From Candidatus Berkiella cookevillensis (GTDB lineage Bacteria; Pseudomonadota; Gammaproteobacteria; Berkiellales; Berkiellaceae): 64,000 bases of DNA. Where the stretch lies: NCBI RefSeq assembly GCF_001431315.2, contig NZ_LKHV02000001.1:2604001-2668000 (forward strand), given 5' to 3'. How positions within the stretch are numbered: position 1 is the stretch's first letter; each line of letters opens with the position of its first letter. Under the pieces are notes generated by a model, which worked only from the letters and a program-made list of their open reading frames with translations, was not told the DNA's origin and ran no database searches. Both the position numbers and the translations under genes were made by a program. Shown one piece after another: positions 44,023 to 53,602 of the stretch.

Positions 44023-45027
44023 TTAACTCACCGTCTCTAGCACAGTGTTGACCGCTTTAAAAGGATTATGAATTGGCACATCTCTTAATTCTTTTGGCAT
44101 GGAAAAAGTCATATTTTCGTCAATACCTTTGACATTATTGACTTTCACTACCTTAAATCTTGATTGTATAGCTTGAATGATTTCAGTCACTAAGATCTCA
44201 GGCGCCGATGCACCGGCTGTAATGCCAATGTTATTTACGCCCTCAAACCACACCCAATCTAACATTGCAGCATCATCAATTAAGAAACTTCTTGTACCAC
44301 AATGCTCTGCTAATTCTTTTAAACGATTTGAATTTGAACTATTGGTTGAACCAACCACCAACACAATATCACACAATTTTGCCAATTCTTTTACAGCGTC
44401 TTGGCGATTTTGCGTTGCATAGCAAATATCATCCCGTTTGGGTCCTTGGATCTCTGGATACTTCGATTGTAGAGCAGCAATGATTTGTTTGGTATCCTCT
44501 ACAGACAAGGTTGTTTGTGTGACATAGAATAAATTGGAGGGATCTTTCACAGAGAGCTTTTCAACATCTTGTATATTCTCTACCAGGTAAATACCACCAG
44601 CCTTATTCTCATATTGCCCCAGCGTTCCCTCAACTTCAGCATGACCTGCATGCCCAATCAACACACATTCATAACCTTTCTTGCTCTGACGTGCAACTTC
44701 CATATGTACTTTTGTCACCAATGGGCAGGTTGCATCAAAAACTAATTGCAAATTTCTGCTTTTTGCTTCTTCTCGCACAGCTTGCGATACACCATGTGCA
44801 CTGAAAATAACAATACTCTGCTCCGGTACTTCACATAACTCATCCACAAAGACAGCGCCTTGCTCACACAAACTTTTTACCACATAACGATTATGTACCA
44901 CCTCATGACGCACATAAATCGGCGGACCATATTTTTGTAATGCAGCCTCAACAATATCAATTGCTCTATCGACACCTGCACAGAAACCTCTTGGGTTGGC
45001 TAAGAATATCTGAACTGCTTTGCTCAT
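44023..45027 (-). CDS. ispH: 4-hydroxy-3-methylbut-2-enyl diphosphate reductase
   Basis: IspH is the final [4Fe-4S] enzyme of the MEP isoprenoid pathway, giving IPP and DMAPP. The 334-residue protein keeps the three cluster cysteines in [25 protein letters not shown] and [19 protein letters not shown], plus the catalytic Glu region GTLGQ and [10 protein letters not shown]. It overlaps lspA by four bases and closes the murJ-ribF-ileS-lspA-ispH block. Confidence 0.96.
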   Translation of the reverse strand: MSKAVQIFLANPRGFCAGVDRAIDIVEAALQKYGPPIYVRHEVVHNRYVVKSLCEQGAVFVDELCEVPEQSIVIFSAHGVSQAVREEAKSRNLQLVFDATCPLVTKVHMEVARQSKKGYECVLIGHAGHAEVEGTLGQYENKAGGIYLVENIQDVEKLSVKDPSNLFYVTQTTLSVEDTKQIIAALQSKYPEIQGPKRDDICYATQNRQDAVKELAKLCDIVLVVGSTNSSNSNRLKELAEHCGTRSFLIDDAAMLDWVWFEGVNNIGITAGASAPEILVTEIIQAIQSRFKVVKVNNVKGIDENMTFSMPKELRDVPIHNPFKAVNTVLETVS

Positions 45028-45524
45028 GCTTTTACCTTTGGTGATTTTTTTTCTTCAAAAATAATGGTTTTTAATAACAATATGGCACCTACCGTAATAA
45101 AACTATCAGCGATATTAAAAGTCCACCAGTGCCAATTTTTATAGTAACAATCAATAAAATCAATCACATGCCCATGCATAAATCTGTCAATAATATTGCC
45201 TAAGGCACCCCCTAAAATTAGCACTAAGGCACTACACACCCATTTATCAGTGCGAGGTGTCTTATAGAGCCATACACTAATAAAAATAGTAATTGCAATC
45301 GCAATACCTAATAAGATAAATCGTGTGATTAATAAATTATCATTATTAAACATACCAAAAGCGATACCATAATTATGCGCCAAGGTTAAGCGCAAACCTG
45401 GTACTAATGGTATTGTTTCACCTACGCTCAGTGTTTTTAATATCCAGCTTTTGGTTAATTGATCTAGCAACACCAAAAAAGGTACCCAGATAAACCATCG
45501 TAATGATGTTGTTTTTTCTTTCAT
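45024..45524 (-). CDS. lspA: Lipoprotein signal peptidase II
   Basis: LspA cleaves prolipoprotein signal peptides, for example that of Pal. The 166-residue protein has four transmembrane helices and the catalytic Asp pair in [17 protein letters not shown] and [17 protein letters not shown]. The start [10 protein letters not shown] is typical. It lies 31 bases after ileS and overlaps ispH. Confidence 0.96.
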   Translation of the reverse strand: MKEKTTSLRWFIWVPFLVLLDQLTKSWILKTLSVGETIPLVPGLRLTLAHNYGIAFGMFNNDNLLITRFILLGIAIAITIFISVWLYKTPRTDKWVCSALVLILGGALGNIIDRFMHGHVIDFIDCYYKNWHWWTFNIADSFITVGAILLLKTIIFEEKKSPKVKA

Positions 45525-45555
45525 TTCTCAAAGTCTCTCAACTTATTTTAGATAA

Positions 45556-48387
45556 TTAGGCATACAATCGCTGCTCGCCCTTTTGATGTGTATCAATATT
45601 CTCAACACAACGACCACAAATTTCAGGAAAATCTGGGTTTTTGTTTACATCTTCTCTGCGATGCCAGCATCGCTTGCATTTGGGATGATGAGAAGCAACG
45701 ATGGTTACAGCCAATCCTGCAATCTCTGTCTCTATGGCATGAGTCGGCTTTTGAGACATGGGTCGAAGCTCTGCCTTTGAAGTAATCAACAAGAATCGCA
45801 ACTCATCTTCGAGTTTAGTTAACAACGAATACAATGTGTCATCTGCATATAAAGTGATCTCTGCTTCTAATCCTGCACCAAATGTCCCTTTTGCACGTTC
45901 AGACTCAATTGCCTTATTCACTGCATCACGAATAGCTATCATTTCTTGCCAGAAATCATTATTAAATTCAGTTTCTGTGGGTAATGGCTTTAGTGCTTTG
46001 TGCCAAGTTGATAGAAAGACGGACTCTGTTGTTGCATCGGGCAATATTTCCCAAATTTCTTCTGCGGTAAAACTCAAAATCGGTGCCATCCATTTCACTA
46101 AGGCATGTACAACATGGTACATCGCACTTTGTGCAGATCGTCTTGCATGGCTGTTCTCGCGCAGCGTATATTGTCGGTCTTTGATAACATCCAAGTAGAA
46201 GCTACCTAATTCTAATACACAGAAATTGTGTATTTTTTGGTAAACTGTATGAAACTGACATTCGTCAAACGCTTTTATAATATCTTCTTGAATGTAATAG
46301 GCTCTATCCACTATCCATTTATCAAGCGGCAACATTTCATCAATCTGAATTTGATGTTGGTGCGAAAAACCACTTAAATTGCCCAACAAAAATCGAGCTG
46401 TATTACGAATACGTCGATACGCATCACTGGTACGTTTTAAGATCTCATCAGAAACATGTAGTTCACCTTTATAATCTGTCGCAGCAACCCATAAGCGCAG
46501 CACATCTGCGCCTAAAGCCTTGATGACTTTATCTGGCGCAACGACATTTCCCAAAGATTTAGACATCTTTCGGCCTAATTGATCAACGGTAAAACCATGT
46601 GTTAACACAGATTCATAAGGTGCTTGTCCATCAATTGCAACAGCAGTCAACAAAGAAGATTGGAACCATCCCCTATGTTGATCCGAACCTTCTAAAAACA
46701 ATTGCGCAGGATATTGCAATTCTTTGCGGCGTTTAAGCACGCTGACATGACTTACCCCTGAATCGAACCATACATCTAAACTATCTTTTGATTTTTGATA
46801 ATCCGACATATCTTTAAACGGTAAAGAAGCCATATCTAAAGCATGCCATGCCTCAATCCCTTCTTGCTCCACACGCTGAGCAACATACTCAATGATTGCA
46901 ACAATGTCTGGATGAACCGCTTTGGTTTCTTTGTGCGTAAAAAGTGGGATTGGCACCCCCCACGTTCTTTGTCTAGAGATACACCAATCAGGTCGTCCTT
47001 CAATCATTAAGCTAATACGAGATTCACCCCATTCAGGGATCCAATTTACTTGCTTAATTTGTTCTAAGGCGGTTTGTCTCAGTTTGCTCTCATCCATACT
47101 AATGAACCACTGTTGTGTCGCTCTAAAAATAAGCGGCGTTTTATGACGCCAACAGTGTGGATAACTATGAGATAATTTTTCATCATGCAACAATCGATTT
47201 TTTTCTTTTAAAAGTGCAATGACTTGTTCATTTGCTTTGAAAACATGTACCCCCCCTAAAAAGGGGGTGCTTGCATAATATTTACCATTATCATCCACAG
47301 GGCCATCGAGCGCTAAGCCATATTTAATACCCAAATGATAATCATCCATACCATGCGCAGGTGCGGTATGCACAGCACCTGTACCTGCTTCTGTCGTCAC
47401 ATGCTCACCAAGGAGTATAGGTACATCTCGTTCATAAAAAGGGTGCTCTAGTAAAACATGCTCAGCCATCTGGCCTTTGAATGTATGAACAATGCTATAT
47501 TCTTGGCAACCGTAACGAGACATACAGCTCTCAAGCAAGGATTCAATCATAATCAATGCATCAAAAGGCACGCCGTCAAGCGAAGCTTTGACAAGGACGT
47601 ACTCCAATTCAGGGTTAAAGGCAACGGCCTGATTCGCAGGGAGTGTCCAAGGTGTGGTTGTCCAAATAACCACAGCCGCTGTATTGATACTCTTATCAGC
47701 GCCTATTTTTTCTAAAAGTGCTTTGGTATCTTTGACTTTAAAGCACACATCAATGGCTTCAGAAGTTTTGTCTTGATGCTCTACTTCTGCTTCTGCTAAA
47801 GCAGATCCGCACTGCGTACACCAATGCACAGGTTTAACACCTTGTTGCACGTGACCATTCTGATAAATCTGACCGAATGCGCGCATGATGTCCGCTTGGT
47901 ATTGATAATCCATCGTTTTATAAGGATTGTCCCAATCGGCAATAACACCTAAGCGCTTAAAGGACTCACGTTGTACATTCACTTGAGAGTTAGCATATTC
48001 ACGACATGCTTCACGAAAGGCTGCCGGCGTCAAATCTACATTGGGCTTACCTTTTGCTTTCTCGACATTTAATTCAATGGGCAAACCATGACAATCCCAT
48101 CCTGGAATAAAGGGCGCATCTTTATCACTCAGTGTCTGCGCTTTAACAACCATATCTTTGAGAATTTTATTTACGGCATGACCAATATGAATATCGCCAT
48201 TGGCATAGGGAGGCCCATCATTCAAAACATATTTTTCTTTGCCTTGTTGCTGAGTTCTGATTTTTTTATATAGATCTAAGTGCTGCCATTTTTTTAGAAT
48301 CTCGGGTTCACGTTGCGGCAGATTAGCACGCATGGGAAAAGAGGTTTGAGGTAAATTGATAGTATCTTTGTAATCCACTTCGCTCAT
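45556..48387 (-). CDS. ileS: Isoleucyl-tRNA synthetase
   Basis: The 943-residue class I enzyme has HIGH as NDGPPYANGDIHIGHAVNK, the editing domain with TTTPWTLPANQAVAFNP and GTGAVHTAPAHGMDDY, KMSKS as QLGRKMSKSLGN, and the C-terminal zinc ligands CKRCWHRR and ICGRCVENI. It is of the bacterial type without the eukaryote-like C-terminal extension. Order with ribF and lspA is standard. Confidence 0.97.
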   Translation of the reverse strand: MSEVDYKDTINLPQTSFPMRANLPQREPEILKKWQHLDLYKKIRTQQQGKEKYVLNDGPPYANGDIHIGHAVNKILKDMVVKAQTLSDKDAPFIPGWDCHGLPIELNVEKAKGKPNVDLTPAAFREACREYANSQVNVQRESFKRLGVIADWDNPYKTMDYQYQADIMRAFGQIYQNGHVQQGVKPVHWCTQCGSALAEAEVEHQDKTSEAIDVCFKVKDTKALLEKIGADKSINTAAVVIWTTTPWTLPANQAVAFNPELEYVLVKASLDGVPFDALIMIESLLESCMSRYGCQEYSIVHTFKGQMAEHVLLEHPFYERDVPILLGEHVTTEAGTGAVHTAPAHGMDDYHLGIKYGLALDGPVDDNGKYYASTPFLGGVHVFKANEQVIALLKEKNRLLHDEKLSHSYPHCWRHKTPLIFRATQQWFISMDESKLRQTALEQIKQVNWIPEWGESRISLMIEGRPDWCISRQRTWGVPIPLFTHKETKAVHPDIVAIIEYVAQRVEQEGIEAWHALDMASLPFKDMSDYQKSKDSLDVWFDSGVSHVSVLKRRKELQYPAQLFLEGSDQHRGWFQSSLLTAVAIDGQAPYESVLTHGFTVDQLGRKMSKSLGNVVAPDKVIKALGADVLRLWVAATDYKGELHVSDEILKRTSDAYRRIRNTARFLLGNLSGFSHQHQIQIDEMLPLDKWIVDRAYYIQEDIIKAFDECQFHTVYQKIHNFCVLELGSFYLDVIKDRQYTLRENSHARRSAQSAMYHVVHALVKWMAPILSFTAEEIWEILPDATTESVFLSTWHKALKPLPTETEFNNDFWQEMIAIRDAVNKAIESERAKGTFGAGLEAEITLYADDTLYSLLTKLEDELRFLLITSKAELRPMSQKPTHAIETEIAGLAVTIVASHHPKCKRCWHRREDVNKNPDFPEICGRCVENIDTHQKGEQRLYA

Positions 48388-48422
48388 GATTTAGCCTTAA
48401 GTTATTCAAGCAACATTTGAAT

Positions 48423-49355
48423 CTATAATTGAGAACTTACTTGGTTTGCGAAAAATTCTTTCGCCACTAGTGTATCATGTTTAATTCGCTCTATCAGTTC
48501 GGAAACATTCTGAAATTTCTGTTCATTGCGAATTTTTTTCAAGAATTCCACTTTCAAATACTGACCATACAAATTGCCTGTATAGTCTAAGAGATGTACC
48601 TCTACTTTTTTTCTGAAACTATTAACCGTAGGCTGATATCCTACATTACAAACTGCCGGATACTTCTGATCACCCACAATTGCCCAACAAATATAAACAC
48701 CGTTTAATAAAATTGATTTAGGTGCAAGCGCAAGGTTAGCGGTTGGAAAGCCAAGTGTTCTACCTAATTTTTTGCCACTTCGAACCCGCGCTATCAAGGT
48801 AAAGGGATAACCTAATAATTGATTCGCATGCTCAATATCGCCCACAATCAATGCTTGCCGAATTTTTGAACTGCTTACTTTTTCGCCATGCACAACCACA
48901 TCTGGCAACACATTGACTCTAAATCCATACTGCTGTCCCATCTTCTGCAAAAGCGCAACATTACCACGCTTCTGATGGCCAAATTGAAAATCTTGCCCCA
49001 CATTCAGAACACGTACACCCAATGCCTTCACCAAATAGTCTTCCACAAAATTTTCTGCACTCAAAGTGGCCAATTTTTCATTAAAAGCTAACAATCCAAA
49101 ATAGTGAATAGGCCATTTTTTTAAGAGGTGATATTTCGTTCGCAGCGGCATGATTTGATGCAAAGTTGTTGGCTTAAAATACACATAAGGCAATGGTTCA
49201 AAGCTCAGCACAACAGAAGAGATTTCTAAACTATGTGCTTGCAGGAAAGTCTTTGTAATTAAGTTTTGATGCCCTAAATGTAATCCATCGAAATTACCAA
49301 TGGTTACAACAGAAGCATTTAGCGCTATCGATTGAATGTCACGAAACAACTGCAT
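48423..49355 (-). CDS. ribF: Bifunctional riboflavin kinase/FAD synthetase
   Basis: RibF makes FMN from riboflavin and FAD from FMN. The 310-residue protein has the N-terminal adenylyltransferase domain with TIGNFDGLHLGHQNLI and VLNVGQDFQFGHQKRG, and SSSKIRQAL. The C-terminal kinase domain has GRTLGFPTANLAL and GVYICWAIV, FRKKVEVHLLDYTGNLYG. Lies 35 bases upstream of ileS and 16 after murJ. Confidence 0.95.
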   Translation of the reverse strand: MQLFRDIQSIALNASVVTIGNFDGLHLGHQNLITKTFLQAHSLEISSVVLSFEPLPYVYFKPTTLHQIMPLRTKYHLLKKWPIHYFGLLAFNEKLATLSAENFVEDYLVKALGVRVLNVGQDFQFGHQKRGNVALLQKMGQQYGFRVNVLPDVVVHGEKVSSSKIRQALIVGDIEHANQLLGYPFTLIARVRSGKKLGRTLGFPTANLALAPKSILLNGVYICWAIVGDQKYPAVCNVGYQPTVNSFRKKVEVHLLDYTGNLYGQYLKVEFLKKIRNEQKFQNVSELIERIKHDTLVAKEFFANQVSSQL

Positions 49356-49371
49356 ATCTATCCTTTAAGCC

Positions 49372-50922
49372 TTATGATTGAGAAAGCGCTCTCATATTAA
49401 AATGTGTAAATCGCAAGCCTACAACCCATAGCACAGCACCATACACAACAACCGAACCCACTACTAAAATGCCTAGCTGATACCCGCGCCATAATCCAGA
49501 ATTTTCCAGCCATGCATCAGCCTCTGGGCTTAAGGCAATCAAAAAAGCAACCATACATATATTGGCAAGCACTAAGCGAAATGCATATTTCAGCCACCCT
49601 TTCAAGGGCATGTAATGTTTCAACTTGATAAGCACATATAGCAAAATGCTAAGCTGAACAACTTGAGACAAAGTCGATGCCAAAGCCAAACCAGCATGTT
49701 GAAAGGGACCAATCAAAATGAAATTAAATATAACGTTACAGCTAATCGCAACCAAAGCGACCTTTAGGGGCAGCTTAGTATTTTGGCGCGCATAAAAAGC
49801 CGATACCATGATTTTAACAACTAAAAATCCAACCAAGCCGAGAGAAAGTGCCATTAAACTATAGCTTGTCAAAATTACATCTTGCGCCGTAAAACGCCCA
49901 TACTGAAATAAGGTTGATAAAATAGGCTTGGCAAGCAGAATCAAGCCGATAGTGCACGGAATGCCAATTAATAAAATAACCCTGAATGCCCAATCAATGC
50001 TCTCCGAGAAGGCATAATCATTTTTGTTTGCATATTGTTTAGAAAGATGTGGCAACACTACTGTGGCCAGCGCCACACCAAACATACCCACCGGAAATTC
50101 AAGCAACCTATCAGAATAATATAGCCAGGTTAAGCTACCTACCGGCAAAAAAGAGGCAAAAATCGTATCAACTAATAAGTTAATTTGCATCACAGAAGCA
50201 CCAATGAGTGCGGGCAACATTAACTTTAATACTTTTTTCACATTCGGATCAAAAAAAGCAACTTTAGGCTTCGGCAAAAGACCTAACCTATAAATAGCGG
50301 GCAATTGAAAAAACAATTGCAAAAAGCCACCTAATAAAACGCCCCATGCAAGTGCAATGACTGGATCAGTGGTAAAACCCGTCAAATAAAGCGCTGCAAA
50401 AATCATGCTTATGTTTAACAGAACAGGTGTAAACGCTGGTAATGCAAATCGATTGTGTGCATTTTGGATCCCTGAGAAGAACGCAGTCATCGATATCAGT
50501 AGTAAATAAGGGAAGGTCCAACGAAGCATCTCAGAAGCTAAGGCAAATTGCTGAGGATTTTCATTAAATCCAGGCGCAAACAATGTAATTAAAAAGGGCG
50601 CTCCCACACAGCCCAGGATGGTAATCACCGTCAAGACCAATAATAAACAACCACAGACTCTATCAATCAAGAATTGCACTTCAGGCTGAGGCTTAACCGC
50701 AACTGTTTCACTAAGGACGGGCACAAAGGCTTGTGAAAATGCACCTTCAGCAAAGAGTCTACGCATGAAATTCGGTATCTTAAACGCCACCAAGAAAGCA
50801 TCTAAACCCGCACTTGCTCCAAACATATGCGCAACCACCATATCTCGAATAAAACCCAAGATTCTGGAAAAAAATGTCATTGCACTAACTGTGCTGGTGG
50901 ACTTTAATAACTGTTTGCTCAT
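49372..50922 (-). CDS. murJ: Lipid II flippase MurJ
   Basis: MurJ moves lipid II across the inner membrane for peptidoglycan synthesis. The 516-residue MATE-like protein has about 14 transmembrane helices and the family signatures SAMTFFSRILGFIRDMVVAH, FKIPNFMRRLFAEGAFSQAFVPVL, SGIQNAHNRFALPAFTPVLLN, and YYSDRLLEFPVGMFGVAL. It is divergent from rpsT, a common arrangement. Confidence 0.96.
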   Translation of the reverse strand: MSKQLLKSTSTVSAMTFFSRILGFIRDMVVAHMFGASAGLDAFLVAFKIPNFMRRLFAEGAFSQAFVPVLSETVAVKPQPEVQFLIDRVCGCLLLVLTVITILGCVGAPFLITLFAPGFNENPQQFALASEMLRWTFPYLLLISMTAFFSGIQNAHNRFALPAFTPVLLNISMIFAALYLTGFTTDPVIALAWGVLLGGFLQLFFQLPAIYRLGLLPKPKVAFFDPNVKKVLKLMLPALIGASVMQINLLVDTIFASFLPVGSLTWLYYSDRLLEFPVGMFGVALATVVLPHLSKQYANKNDYAFSESIDWAFRVILLIGIPCTIGLILLAKPILSTLFQYGRFTAQDVILTSYSLMALSLGLVGFLVVKIMVSAFYARQNTKLPLKVALVAISCNVIFNFILIGPFQHAGLALASTLSQVVQLSILLYVLIKLKHYMPLKGWLKYAFRLVLANICMVAFLIALSPEADAWLENSGLWRGYQLGILVVGSVVVYGAVLWVVGLRFTHFNMRALSQS

Positions 50923-51024
50923 AGTGAGTGGTCGGATCCTAGTAAAGGCCTATTAAAACATTGACATCTCAAACTAAAATAGCGATGATTGCAAGCTTTC
51001 GAAACAGCTTCGGGGATAAATACT

Positions 51025-51291
51025 TTGGCTAATACAAAACAGGCTAAAAAAAGAGCACGTCAAAATGAAAAACGCCGCCAAGAAAATAAGTGGCAGGTTT
51101 CAAGAATGTACACGCATGTTAAAAAGGTACTGCTTACTATCGCTACAGGCGATCATGGCAAAGCGCAAACAGAATATCAAATAGCGACCTCTTATATTGA
51201 TCGTTTAGTGATTAAAGGTTTAATTCACAAGAATAAAGCTGCACGTCATAAAAGCAGATTAAATAAGAAAGTTTTGGCGCTGGCTGCATAA
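51025..51291 (+). CDS. rpsT: 30S ribosomal protein S20, TTG start
   Basis: The 88-residue protein begins (M)ANTKQAKKRARQNEKRRQEN and ends KAARHKSRLNKKVLALAA, closely following E. coli S20. The codon before GCT AAT is TTG at 51025, preceded by CGGGGA at 51011-51016. Homology begins exactly there, so the in-frame upstream codons are not translated. E. coli rpsT also uses UUG, which is part of its autoregulation. Divergent from murJ. Confidence 0.95.
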   Translation: MANTKQAKKRARQNEKRRQENKWQVSRMYTHVKKVLLTIATGDHGKAQTEYQIATSYIDRLVIKGLIHKNKAARHKSRLNKKVLALAA

Positions 51292-51553
51292 AACTTCGCC
51301 CGGGTACCCGATTTACCCCCTTTGCTTTAATATTCCTAAGGCAGAGGGGTTGTAGTTTAGTCATGCCTACAAGTTAATTTATTGACTTATTTCCTCTATC
51401 TCTTCTTCAAAATAGTCTTATCAAAAGGCCATGGTATGCTTCAGTTAGTTATATCTCCCCTCTTGGCCGGCCTTAAAATATATGTGTATAATCAAATGAC
51501 TCTCTTGCTCTGTCTACGAGAGAGATGCACACATTTTCTTTAAACAGTAGAAT

Positions 51554-51704
51554 ATTGTGTCATACCAGCGAAGGCTGGCATCCAGAATTTATCTTGATAG
51601 CAATCTTCAAGACTTGTTCTGCGTTTTCCTTTAGTAGTTTAATAAAGTATAGAAAAATTGATTCTTGATATGTACTAGATGCCAGCCTTTGCTGGCATGA
51701 CAAT
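51554..51704. repeat. MITE-like element with 29-base inverted ends in the rpsT-motA gap
   Basis: GTGTCATACCAGCGAAGGCTGGCATCCAG is at about 51557-51585, and its near-inverse CTAGATGCCAGCCTTTGCTGGCATGACA is at 51675-51702, about 90 bases apart. Each end is itself a hairpin (CCAGC/GCTGG). A related piece is at 11948-11973. The rest of 51292-51777 holds no gene; CTCTCTTGCTC/TACGAGAGAG at about 51500-51523 is another small hairpin. Confidence 0.7.
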
Positions 51705-51777
51705 ACAAATCACTTAAAGCAGGGCGAATCTAGACCGCCATAATAAGCAAAAAACATAAGGACATGGGTTTTAAAAT

Positions 51778-52665
51778 ATGCTGATCCTCATTGGGTATTT
51801 AGCTGTATTGGCTTCTGTTTTCGGGGGCTATGCATTGGCAGGAGGCCATCTAGCAGCCTTATTTCAACCTGTAGAATTATTAATGATTGGTGGTGCGGCC
51901 ACTGGCGCCTTTATCTGCAGCAATAGCGGCAAAGTGCTCAAGGCCACCCTTAAAGAGCTAGGTCGAGCTTTCCTGCCGTCTAAATACAATAAAGTCGCTT
52001 ATGCTCAGCTCTTAAGCGTACTTTACTCCTTACTGGTAAAAATCCACCATCAAGGTTCTATTTCCTTAGAGGCCGACTTAGAAAATCCTCAAGAAAGCCC
52101 AATTTTCGCTGCATACCCTAAAATATTAGCCAACCACCATGTTGTAGAATTTATTTGCGACTATTTCCGTATGATCATTAACGAAGATCTCAGTGTGCAT
52201 CATGTTGAAAATCTAATGGACAATGAAATTGAAACGCATCACCACGAAGCGCTCATGCCTTCACATGCTGTTGCTAAACTCGCTGATGGTATGCCTGCTT
52301 TTGGTATCGTCGCCGCTGTGATGGGGGTTGTACATACCATGGAATCCATCAGCTTGCCCCCCGCAGAACTGGGTATGTTAATTGCAGCCGCACTGGTTGG
52401 AACTTTCTTGGGTATTTTACTTGGTTATGGCTTTATCGGCCCATTGGCAGTCATCATGGAACAACGTGCCAATGAAAGTACCCAAATGTTTCAATGTATT
52501 AAATTAGTCATACTTGCTCAAATGCATAAGTGTTCAAATCAAACGGCGATTGAATTTGGCCGTAAAATTTTATTTTCTACAGAACGCCCCTCTGCAAAAC
52601 AGCTAGATGAGATGCTAGAAGAAGTTAAAAAAGCGACTCGTGGTAATGCAAGTGCGAGTACATAA
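51778..52665 (+). CDS. motA: Motor stator protein MotA
   Basis: The 295-residue protein belongs to the MotA/PomA proton channel family. There are four transmembrane helices, the first two at the N-terminus (LIGYLAVLASVFGGYALAGG, LLMIGGAATGAFI), the last two around PAFGIVAAVMGVVHTME and ALVGTFLGILLGYGFIGPLAV with the conserved channel prolines. The cytoplasmic loop has the family DLENPQESPIF pattern. It is followed 3 bases later by motB. No other flagellar gene is in the window. Confidence 0.92.
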   Translation: MLILIGYLAVLASVFGGYALAGGHLAALFQPVELLMIGGAATGAFICSNSGKVLKATLKELGRAFLPSKYNKVAYAQLLSVLYSLLVKIHHQGSISLEADLENPQESPIFAAYPKILANHHVVEFICDYFRMIINEDLSVHHVENLMDNEIETHHHEALMPSHAVAKLADGMPAFGIVAAVMGVVHTMESISLPPAELGMLIAAALVGTFLGILLGYGFIGPLAVIMEQRANESTQMFQCIKLVILAQMHKCSNQTAIEFGRKILFSTERPSAKQLDEMLEEVKKATRGNASAST

Positions 52666-52668
52666 AAC

Positions 52669-53559
52669 ATGGCAAAAATAATAGCTGGAACAGATACTTC
52701 TGAAGAAAAGCCCCCTTTGATTGTGATAAAGAAAATTAAGAAAGTCAGTGGTGGTCATCATGGCGGTGCTTGGAAAATTGCTTATGCTGATTTTGTAACA
52801 GCCATGATGGCATTCTTTCTGTTAATGTGGCTAGTAAGCTCCGTTAATAAATCAAAATTAGAAGGCATTGCTGAATACTTTAAACAACCACTCAAAATTC
52901 TCAACAAAGGTGGCGACAACTTAGCAGAGATCTCACCTAAAACTGTGTTACAACCTAAAATTGACACAACTGAACGAGAAAAAGAGAAGGAAAAACATGC
53001 ACTTCCTTCTAAGTTAGATATGAAAACAGTAGAAGACCTTAGAAAACAAAAAGAACTTGAACATTTACAGCAAATGAAAGGCGCTATTGAAAATATGATT
53101 AACAGCACGCCTGATGTCTCTAAATATAAAGATCAAATTAAAGTAGATATCACCTATGAAGGCTTGCGTATTCAAGTCATTGATAACGAAGAGCGCCCCA
53201 TGTTTGCCATGAGCAGTGATGAACTAGAACCCGAAATCAAGCCTGTACTCCGATCACTTGCGCCTATTTTCATGGAAATTCCGAATAAAATAAGCATTAT
53301 TGGTCACACAGACGGCTTTGAATATAATTCTGAAGATACCAAAAAGAGCAACTGGGATCTCTCTTCCAACCGAGCAAACTCAGCGCGTCGAGAATTAGAA
53401 GCCGCTGGGATGCCAAAGGATAAAGTATTAAGAGTAATGGGATATGGCGCTTCTATTTTGCTGGATGCCAGAAATCCACACAATCCAAAGAATCGTCGGA
53501 TCAGTATTGTTGTGATGAAAGACGAAGTAACCACAGAGGCCATTGTTCAAAATAAGTAG
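52669..53559 (+). CDS. motB: Motor stator protein MotB
   Basis: The 296-residue protein has the GGHHGGAWKIAYADFVTAMMAFFLLMWL start, with the proton-binding Asp in YADF, seen in all MotB. A plug and linker rich in Glu/Lys follow. The C-terminal OmpA-like peptidoglycan domain has ISIIGHTDGFEYNS, NWDLSSNRANSARRELEAAG and NRRISIVV. Pairs with motA to form a rotary stator. Confidence 0.93.
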   Translation: MAKIIAGTDTSEEKPPLIVIKKIKKVSGGHHGGAWKIAYADFVTAMMAFFLLMWLVSSVNKSKLEGIAEYFKQPLKILNKGGDNLAEISPKTVLQPKIDTTEREKEKEKHALPSKLDMKTVEDLRKQKELEHLQQMKGAIENMINSTPDVSKYKDQIKVDITYEGLRIQVIDNEERPMFAMSSDELEPEIKPVLRSLAPIFMEIPNKISIIGHTDGFEYNSEDTKKSNWDLSSNRANSARRELEAAGMPKDKVLRVMGYGASILLDARNPHNPKNRRISIVVMKDEVTTEAIVQNK

Positions 53560-53602
53560 CTTTACTTTAGTTCAAATAAGCAAAGCGACTACTTTGAGTC
53601 TG

